Part shown: positions 58,928 to 64,000 of the stretch, piece after piece
Numbering within the stretch: the stretch's first letter is position 1
Layout: each line of letters starts with the position of its first letter
Source of the DNA: Candidatus Jettenia sp. AMX2
GTDB taxonomy: Bacteria; Planctomycetota; Brocadiia; Brocadiales; Brocadiaceae
Assembly (NCBI GenBank): GCA_030583665.1
Contig: CP129469.1
Coordinates: forward strand, 3,091,043 to 3,155,042
Direction: 5' to 3'
Length of the DNA stretch: 64,000 nt
Position numbers and translations under genes: made by a program
The notes under the pieces: generated by a model
Databases searched by the model: none
What the model was told of the DNA's origin: nothing
The model's input: only the letters and a program-made list of their open reading frames with translations

Positions 58928-61018
58928 ATGAGCAACTATATAGTTCTCGTCAAACAGGTACCAGATGTAACTCAAATTACCGGCAATGCATTCGACCCGG
59001 AAACCGGCACTCTCAAACGCGGCGCTTTACCGAGTGTTATCAATAAACTTGACACAGATGCATTAGCATTCGCTCATAAGATGAGGCAAGCATCACCCGG
59101 ATGTATTGTCAGTCTTACCATGGGTCCCCCAACGGCCAAAGACGTCCTGATTTATTCGCTGAGCAGATGTGCCGACTCTGCGATACTTCTTACCGACAGA
59201 TCACTGGGGGGGGCTGACACCCCTGCAACTGCCAATCCATTGGCCTTTGCCATAAGACGAATCGTTAAGGACATATTCAACGGCAATACAGATTACGTGG
59301 TGGTTGCCGGTATGCAATCGGTTGATGGAGATACCGCTCAGGTTCCCCCACAAATAGCCGAGGAATTGCAAATACCTTGTATTGCGTATGCTACAGATGT
59401 TGAATTTGCTGATAATATCTTCCGGATTAAGAAAATCGTTGCTGGTGGTAATCAGTGGGTTAGTTCCAATACCCTTCCTTGCGTAATAACAGTTGCTAAT
59501 TATGAATATCCATCGTTTGCATCGTTTCAGAGATCACGATGGGCCAGAGAATATACGGTTATTCATTGGTCTGCCGAAGATATAAAACCGACATTGTTTG
59601 GTTCCGAGGGTTCCAGGACGCGGGTAATAAAGGTCTTCCCCCCACCCAAAAGCTCCAGGAAAAATAAACAGGTTGCCCATATAAATGAATTCGTTTCAGA
59701 ATTACTCATAAATTATAAAAAAGGTGAGGTTCGCAACATTTTCGAAACGAAGGAGGCAGATTACCTTATTCCCTCAAAAAGGGATGGCGGGATATTTAAC
59801 CGCAATTATGAAGTGACCGATAAGGAAGTCAGGCTATTTAACAAGATTGCACAATCTCTTGCCAAATTGGGAATAACCGAAGTAAATCAGCTTAGCGAAT
59901 CCATTGCAGATAAGATTCAGGAACTTCTCGATGAGAAAGTACCGAAACGGATGATTTTGGAGATTTTTGAAGGATACAAGATAACGCAACCGAGTTACAG
60001 CGGGGATGTCTGGGTGGTTGCCGAACATGACGGTAAAAAAGTTACTGATGTCACTGCAGAACTTCTTGGGAAGGCCAGCGATCTTGCAAAAGTACTGGAG
60101 GTAAGAACGGGGGCAGTAATCGCCGGCCATGAATGCAAACATATGTCAGATGAGCTTGCTGCTGCAGGCGCTGATGATATTTATCTCATCGAAGATACAT
60201 TATTGAAGGATTTCAGACCGTGGCCATACCGGAAAGTCATCGTTGAGGTAATCAAAGCATACGAACCACAGATTGTCTTGTTTGGCGCCACACCCCAGGG
60301 GAGGGTTCTGGCACCCATGGTAGCATACCGGCTTGACTGTGGTTTAACAGCCGATTGTACCAGCCTGAATATCAGGGACAACACCCGGCGGGGAGTTATC
60401 GCATTGCTCGCTCAGACCCGTCCGGCACTCGGGGGCAATATCATGGCAACCATTTGTACCATAAATTCAAGGATACAGATGGCAACTGCCAGACCGGGTG
60501 TTATGAAAAAAATCAGGCCCGATGCTTCCAGGAAGGGAAACATTATAAAGCATAGCACCGTTCTTTCTGAAGAGGATATAGATATTACTATTATCAACAC
60601 AGAGCTGGGAGGTGGGATATCAAAGCTGGTAACTGCAGAGGTAATTGTAGCGGGGGGCAAGGGGCTGAGAAACAGGGATAATTTTAATAAGCTAGCCAGC
60701 GATCTGTCCACTGCGCTGCAAGAAAAGCTCAATTGCACCGTCGAGATTGGAGCATCCAGGGCAGCCGTGGAACAAGGATTCATCGACCGCGTCTATCAGG
60801 TTGGTCAAACAGGAACATCCGTTAGTCCCAGGATGTATATCGCCCTTGGTATTTCAGGCGCCATACAGCATCTTATAGGCATTGAAAATGCCGGAATCAT
60901 TGTAGCAGTTAACTCCGATCCGCAGGCCCCCATATTCAAGCATTCGGATTACTACATCGTTGGAACAGCGGAGGAGATTATACCACAAATTATTGAAGCC
61001 CTGAAAACAGCAAAGTAA
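58928..61018 (+). CDS. Electron transfer flavoprotein, EtfB and EtfA fused in one chain
   Basis: The 696-residue fusion first shows the beta subunit (MSNYIVLVKQVPDVTQITGN, DTDALAFAHKMRQ, VVVAGMQSVDGDTAQVPPQI; residues 1-250). A linker of about 100 residues with helical content follows. The alpha subunit begins near residue 355 (YSGDVWVVAEHDGKKVTDVT) and contains VLFGATPQGRVLAPMVAYRL, TARPGVMKKIRPD, VIVAGGKGLRN and the FAD segment YIALGISGAIQHLIGIENAG with VAVNSDPQAPIFKHSDYYIV. ETF passes electrons from dehydrogenases to the membrane via ETF:quinone oxidoreductase, which is encoded next. Normally the subunits are separate genes; a single chain enforces 1:1 stoichiometry. An intact frame spans the whole. 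Confidence 0.93.
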   Translation: MSNYIVLVKQVPDVTQITGNAFDPETGTLKRGALPSVINKLDTDALAFAHKMRQASPGCIVSLTMGPPTAKDVLIYSLSRCADSAILLTDRSLGGADTPATANPLAFAIRRIVKDIFNGNTDYVVVAGMQSVDGDTAQVPPQIAEELQIPCIAYATDVEFADNIFRIKKIVAGGNQWVSSNTLPCVITVANYEYPSFASFQRSRWAREYTVIHWSAEDIKPTLFGSEGSRTRVIKVFPPPKSSRKNKQVAHINEFVSELLINYKKGEVRNIFETKEADYLIPSKRDGGIFNRNYEVTDKEVRLFNKIAQSLAKLGITEVNQLSESIADKIQELLDEKVPKRMILEIFEGYKITQPSYSGDVWVVAEHDGKKVTDVTAELLGKASDLAKVLEVRTGAVIAGHECKHMSDELAAAGADDIYLIEDTLLKDFRPWPYRKVIVEVIKAYEPQIVLFGATPQGRVLAPMVAYRLDCGLTADCTSLNIRDNTRRGVIALLAQTRPALGGNIMATICTINSRIQMATARPGVMKKIRPDASRKGNIIKHSTVLSEEDIDITIINTELGGGISKLVTAEVIVAGGKGLRNRDNFNKLASDLSTALQEKLNCTVEIGASRAAVEQGFIDRVYQVGQTGTSVSPRMYIALGISGAIQHLIGIENAGIIVAVNSDPQAPIFKHSDYYIVGTAEEIIPQIIEALKTAK

Positions 61019-61211
61019 CACCTGACGGCCTGTGATCATCAACCTGCAGATATAAAATCTCAAGTTAATCGCAGATACACACGGAAAAGCACTGATAAAA
61101 GAACGGAAAAAAGATAAAGTATGAATAAACGCTGATAAAATATGATCAGAGGAAGGGACTCTGAAAACCTTTATGTAATAGATAAAATGAAATTCACTGG
61201 CTAATCAGGTT

Positions 61212-62906
61212 ATGCGAACAAAAGAAAAAGAATATAATCACGTTCAGGTCTTAATTGTTGGTGCGGGTCCAGGAGGACTTGCTGCTGCAATTGCCGCTAA
61301 AAATGCGGATAAGGATGCCGATATCGTGGTACTGGAAAAGGGGGAGGCCATCGGTAATCATACTATATCCGGAGCAGTTATTGAAATTACATCATTGAAA
61401 CGCATGCTTGATGAAGCTATGCCAGACTGGCTTACTCTGGAAGGAGCAGAACACATCCTGGAAAGGGAAGTAATAAATGATGATGTGTGTTTCCTCCTCG
61501 GTAAAAAATATTCCTTCGGTGTCTCACCAATAATCAAGCTTTGTAAGAAACTGAGATTGCCACCCGGCGACATGGATAACCATGGCAATTATATTGTTCC
61601 CATAAGCAAGTTAACAAAATTTCTGGGTAACGTAGCAGTTTCACTGGGAGTAAGTATCTATCCGGGTTTTGGCGTAAAGGAGATTGTATACGATACGGAC
61701 AAAAAAAAGGTTTACGGGATCAGGCTTGTTGATCAGGGACTTGATAAGGAAGGACATCCGCAACCAAATTACCTTAAGGGAGAAACAATTACTGCTGATG
61801 TTATCATCCTTGCCGAAGGGTCAGACGGTCTTGTTACTGAGGATTTGGTTGCAAAGGTTGGACTGAAGCGTGAGATTCATCAGGTATTCTCAGTTGGTGT
61901 AAAAGAAGTCCTTCGGGTCAGCAAGGAGCAGTACGGATTATTCGGCAATAACCGTGTAATTCATACTTTGGGTTATCCTCTGTGGTTTCCGGTATTTGGC
62001 CCTGATATCTTTGGAGGAGGATTTGCTTACAGCTATGGTGATAATCAAATTGCTGTTGGCATTCTTACCGGGGCAGACTGGAAATATTACAACTTTAATC
62101 CACAAAAAGCCCTTATGGACCTGAAATGCCATCCTTTTCTCTCACAGTTTATTGAAGGTGGTGAAGTAATCGAGACGGGTGCAAAAACGATTTCAGAAGG
62201 AGGGTATTATGCAATACCCCGGTATAAACAGTCTGATAGTAATGGTAAAACAACACACAGTGTCGGTTACGAAAATGTAATAATAATTGGTGATAGTGCT
62301 GGTTTCGTAAATTTGCATAAGATCAAGGGAATCCATAATGCCATTGAATCCGGATCGCTTGCGGGTAAGGCGTCAATCCAATGCCTGAAAGAACCCGGGA
62401 AGGCTGCCGAAGTCTATACCAGCATGCTAGAACAGAATTCAGTACTGGATGAGATGTGGCCGGCAAAAAATTTCCGCGCACTAATTGCGAAATTTGGTAC
62501 GGCAGCAGGGCTTCTTCTTGCAATCATTGGCAGGTATTTGCCAAAAATTACTCTTAAAAAAGATTTTGAGGCCATGACTACCGATAAGTTTAAATATGAT
62601 ACTCCGGGAAAATCTGATAAAGCAACCTTTGCAGCATTGGCAGGAACAAGGCACAGGGAAGATCAGCCATCACACCTCCGTATTTCAGATCAGCACTATT
62701 GCATCAATGAGTGCGATCCTCTTTTTGGCCGGGCTTGTATAACCTTTTGCCCGGCGGGTGTCTATGAGCAGGTTGGAGATAATACCCTTCCGGCAAACCC
62801 TTCAAATTGTATTCACTGCAAAACCTGTCAAAGAAAATGCCCGTTTGATAACATTCGATGGACGGTACCGGAAGGTGGCGGAGGCCCCAGATATAAACTT
62901 GTTTAA
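61212..62906 (+). CDS. Electron transfer flavoprotein:quinone oxidoreductase (FixC plus FixX in one chain)
   Basis: It takes electrons from ETF to the quinone pool. The 564 residues start with an FAD-binding fold (VQVLIVGAGPGGLAAAIAAK) and contain the family blocks GAVIEITSLKRML, AEGSDGLVTEDLVAKVGLKR and VIIIGDSAGFVNLHKIKGIH. The C-terminal FixX-type [4Fe-4S] domain has SNCIHCKTCQRKCPFDNIRW and PEGGGGPRYKLV. The middle hydrophobic patch (AGLLLAIIGRYLPKI) would contact the membrane. It begins 193 bp after the fused ETF gene on the same strand. The size matches single-chain ETF-QO rather than separate FixC and FixX. The gene converges with the formate-dehydrogenase-type gene. Confidence 0.93.
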   Translation: MRTKEKEYNHVQVLIVGAGPGGLAAAIAAKNADKDADIVVLEKGEAIGNHTISGAVIEITSLKRMLDEAMPDWLTLEGAEHILEREVINDDVCFLLGKKYSFGVSPIIKLCKKLRLPPGDMDNHGNYIVPISKLTKFLGNVAVSLGVSIYPGFGVKEIVYDTDKKKVYGIRLVDQGLDKEGHPQPNYLKGETITADVIILAEGSDGLVTEDLVAKVGLKREIHQVFSVGVKEVLRVSKEQYGLFGNNRVIHTLGYPLWFPVFGPDIFGGGFAYSYGDNQIAVGILTGADWKYYNFNPQKALMDLKCHPFLSQFIEGGEVIETGAKTISEGGYYAIPRYKQSDSNGKTTHSVGYENVIIIGDSAGFVNLHKIKGIHNAIESGSLAGKASIQCLKEPGKAAEVYTSMLEQNSVLDEMWPAKNFRALIAKFGTAAGLLLAIIGRYLPKITLKKDFEAMTTDKFKYDTPGKSDKATFAALAGTRHREDQPSHLRISDQHYCINECDPLFGRACITFCPAGVYEQVGDNTLPANPSNCIHCKTCQRKCPFDNIRWTVPEGGGGPRYKLV

Positions 62907-63024
62907 TTCCTCTTTGGGTGAGGAAGCATCACACCACGGCATCATCTCCTGGAATCGCACCCATATGCCACTAAACATGCAATCAATCAAACTGATGCCT
63001 TATGAAAAATCATGCCAGGTCATT

Positions 63025-64000
63025 TTAGACTTTATTAACCTTAACAGCGGTAACTTTGTAATTATAAGTGCCGGTAATATCATCAGCCGGAGCCCCGGTT
63101 AGAACATTAGCAAGAGTCTCATGGAAATGTATTGACATAAATACTGTACCCCTCTGTTGGCTGCGTGTAACCCTTACTTTTACCCTGACTGAACCGCGAC
63201 GAGAGCTAACGTTTGCATAATCCCCGTTTTCCAAGCCTGATGGACGTGCGTCCTCCGGATGCATTTCCAAAAGTTCCTCCGGCCTGGCTTCCACAAGCGT
63301 TGTACACCGCCGTGTTTGAGCACCGTTATTGAAATGTTCTAAGTGACGTCCGGTAATTAAAATAAATGGGTATTCCTGATCCGGCCACTCATCAGGCTGT
63401 AGATAATCATTTCCCATGAACTTAGCAAGCCCATTTGGATGGGAGAATTTTTCTTCAAACATCCGGATTGTGCCGGGATAATCTTCGTTGTAGCAGGGCC
63501 ATTGAAGTCCATTTGAACCTTTTAGGCGACGGTGGTTAATCCCGGCAAAAATCGGCGCTACCTGCGCAATTTCATCAAAAATTTCCGCACTTGAATTGTA
63601 GTTCATATGATAACCCATGGCTCTCGCCAGTTCGGAAATTATCTCCCAGTCTGCCTTGCTTTCGCCGATAGGTACCAGGGCTTTCTGGACAAGTTGCATC
63701 CTACGTTCAGCATTTGAGAAACAACCGGTTTTTTCCATAAAGCTGGCAGCCGGCAATATCACATCGGCATATTTTCCCGTCTCGGTGAGGAAGAGGTCCT
63801 GGGCAACCAGAAAATCGGTTTTTTCGAATGCTTTGCGTACAAGATTAGCGTTAGCATGGATTTGCACAGGGTCATCTCCGATAAGGTACAAGGCCTTAAC
63901 AGTACCTTCCAACACTCCTTTGATCATGTCAGGGGAACGCAGGCCCGTTTTAGAAGATAAAGACACACCCCAGGCTTTTTCGAATTTCAAACGGACTTCC
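63025..64000 (-). CDS. Molybdopterin oxidoreductase, formate dehydrogenase alpha-type, 3' part only
   Basis: Open to the window edge and continuing beyond it; the codon at 63990 is TTG inside the gene, not a start. Visible are the family's KFEKAWGVSL and KTGL, IKGVLEGTVKALYLIGDDPV, VAQDLFLTETGKYADVILPA and the tail domain of the molybdopterin-binding region ITGRHLEHFNNGAQTRRC. Then come LLEMHPEDARPSGLENGDYA and VFMSIHFHETLANVLTGAPA. This pattern fits formate dehydrogenases of the FdhA/FdhF type or related NuoG-like oxidoreductases. The catalytic Cys or Sec and the iron-sulfur domain are outside the window. The gene converges with ETF-QO across 118 bp. Confidence 0.85.
   Translation of the reverse strand, partial: EVRLKFEKAWGVSLSSKTGLRSPDMIKGVLEGTVKALYLIGDDPVQIHANANLVRKAFEKTDFLVAQDLFLTETGKYADVILPAASFMEKTGCFSNAERRMQLVQKALVPIGESKADWEIISELARAMGYHMNYNSSAEIFDEIAQVAPIFAGINHRRLKGSNGLQWPCYNEDYPGTIRMFEEKFSHPNGLAKFMGNDYLQPDEWPDQEYPFILITGRHLEHFNNGAQTRRCTTLVEARPEELLEMHPEDARPSGLENGDYANVSSRRGSVRVKVRVTRSQQRGTVFMSIHFHETLANVLTGAPADDITGTYNYKVTAVKVNKV

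Noticed and set aside
62758-63102. A 114-residue frame overlapping the end of ETF-QO
   Set aside because: It is an out-of-frame reading of the ferredoxin domain of ETF-QO and the convergent gene end.

Overview
The window comes from a bacterium of the phylum Planctomycetota, most likely order Brocadiales (the anammox lineage). The 16S gene, on the minus strand at 48006-49600, contains an exact match to the Planctomycetes probe site Pla46 at 49536-49553. It also has a one-mismatch match to the anammox probe site Amx368 at 49176-49193 (probe sequences recalled, not looked up). No hydrazine-metabolism gene lies in the window, so the anammox assignment is an inference. Gene content is that of a Gram-negative-type cell with peptidoglycan recycling (anmK), an AsmA-like envelope protein and respiratory electron-transfer modules.

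Region 1 (about 1-13.4 kb) is accessory DNA. After a transglutaminase-like gene and an integrase remnant comes a type I restriction-modification locus in the order hsdM, hsdS, AlbA/Schlafen-type ATP-binding gene, hsdR, all on the plus strand. It has been invaded repeatedly. A REP-associated tyrosine transposase (RAYT) with its own GTAGAGACGCAA palindrome sits between hsdM and hsdS. A second Y1 transposase, embedded in an array of CCCGAAGGG palindromes, separates hsdS from a 63-bp copy of its own 3' end. A complete IS1380-family element (8533-10250, TTAAA target duplication) separates a 5' fragment of a divergent hsdR from the intact hsdR. Four reading frames here (hsdM, the first RAYT, the ATP-binding gene and the IS transposase) carry small frame disruptions. 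None was seen in the 50 kb that follow.

Region 2 (13.6-43 kb) is mostly minus-strand core genome. It holds mnmE, yidC, a Trm112-like zinc protein and anmK; a TPR protein; a permease on the other strand; a signalling group made of a glucoamylase-ferredoxin fusion, a heme-binding hybrid histidine kinase and two response regulators; and an RNA-repair and proteostasis run (rtcB, archease, universal stress protein, lon, ftsH). It continues with an acetyl-CoA/acetate pair (Pta-N-like DRTGG protein and ADP-forming acyl-CoA synthetase), an AsmA-like protein, a HAD phosphatase, sdhBA and an SPL-type radical SAM protein.

Region 3 (44.3-49.8 kb) is a complete linked rRNA operon on the minus strand: promoter, boxA, 16S, tRNA-Ile, tRNA-Ala, 23S, 5S and terminator.

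Region 4 (50-64 kb) holds corA, an SPFH/NfeD pair, an ArnT-like glycosyltransferase, an unusual secreted or membrane protein built of 11-residue repeats, an arginine-decarboxylase-like enzyme, and an electron-transfer module (a single-chain EtfB-EtfA fusion plus ETF:quinone oxidoreductase). The last gene is the 3' part of a molybdopterin formate-dehydrogenase-type subunit that runs off the window edge.
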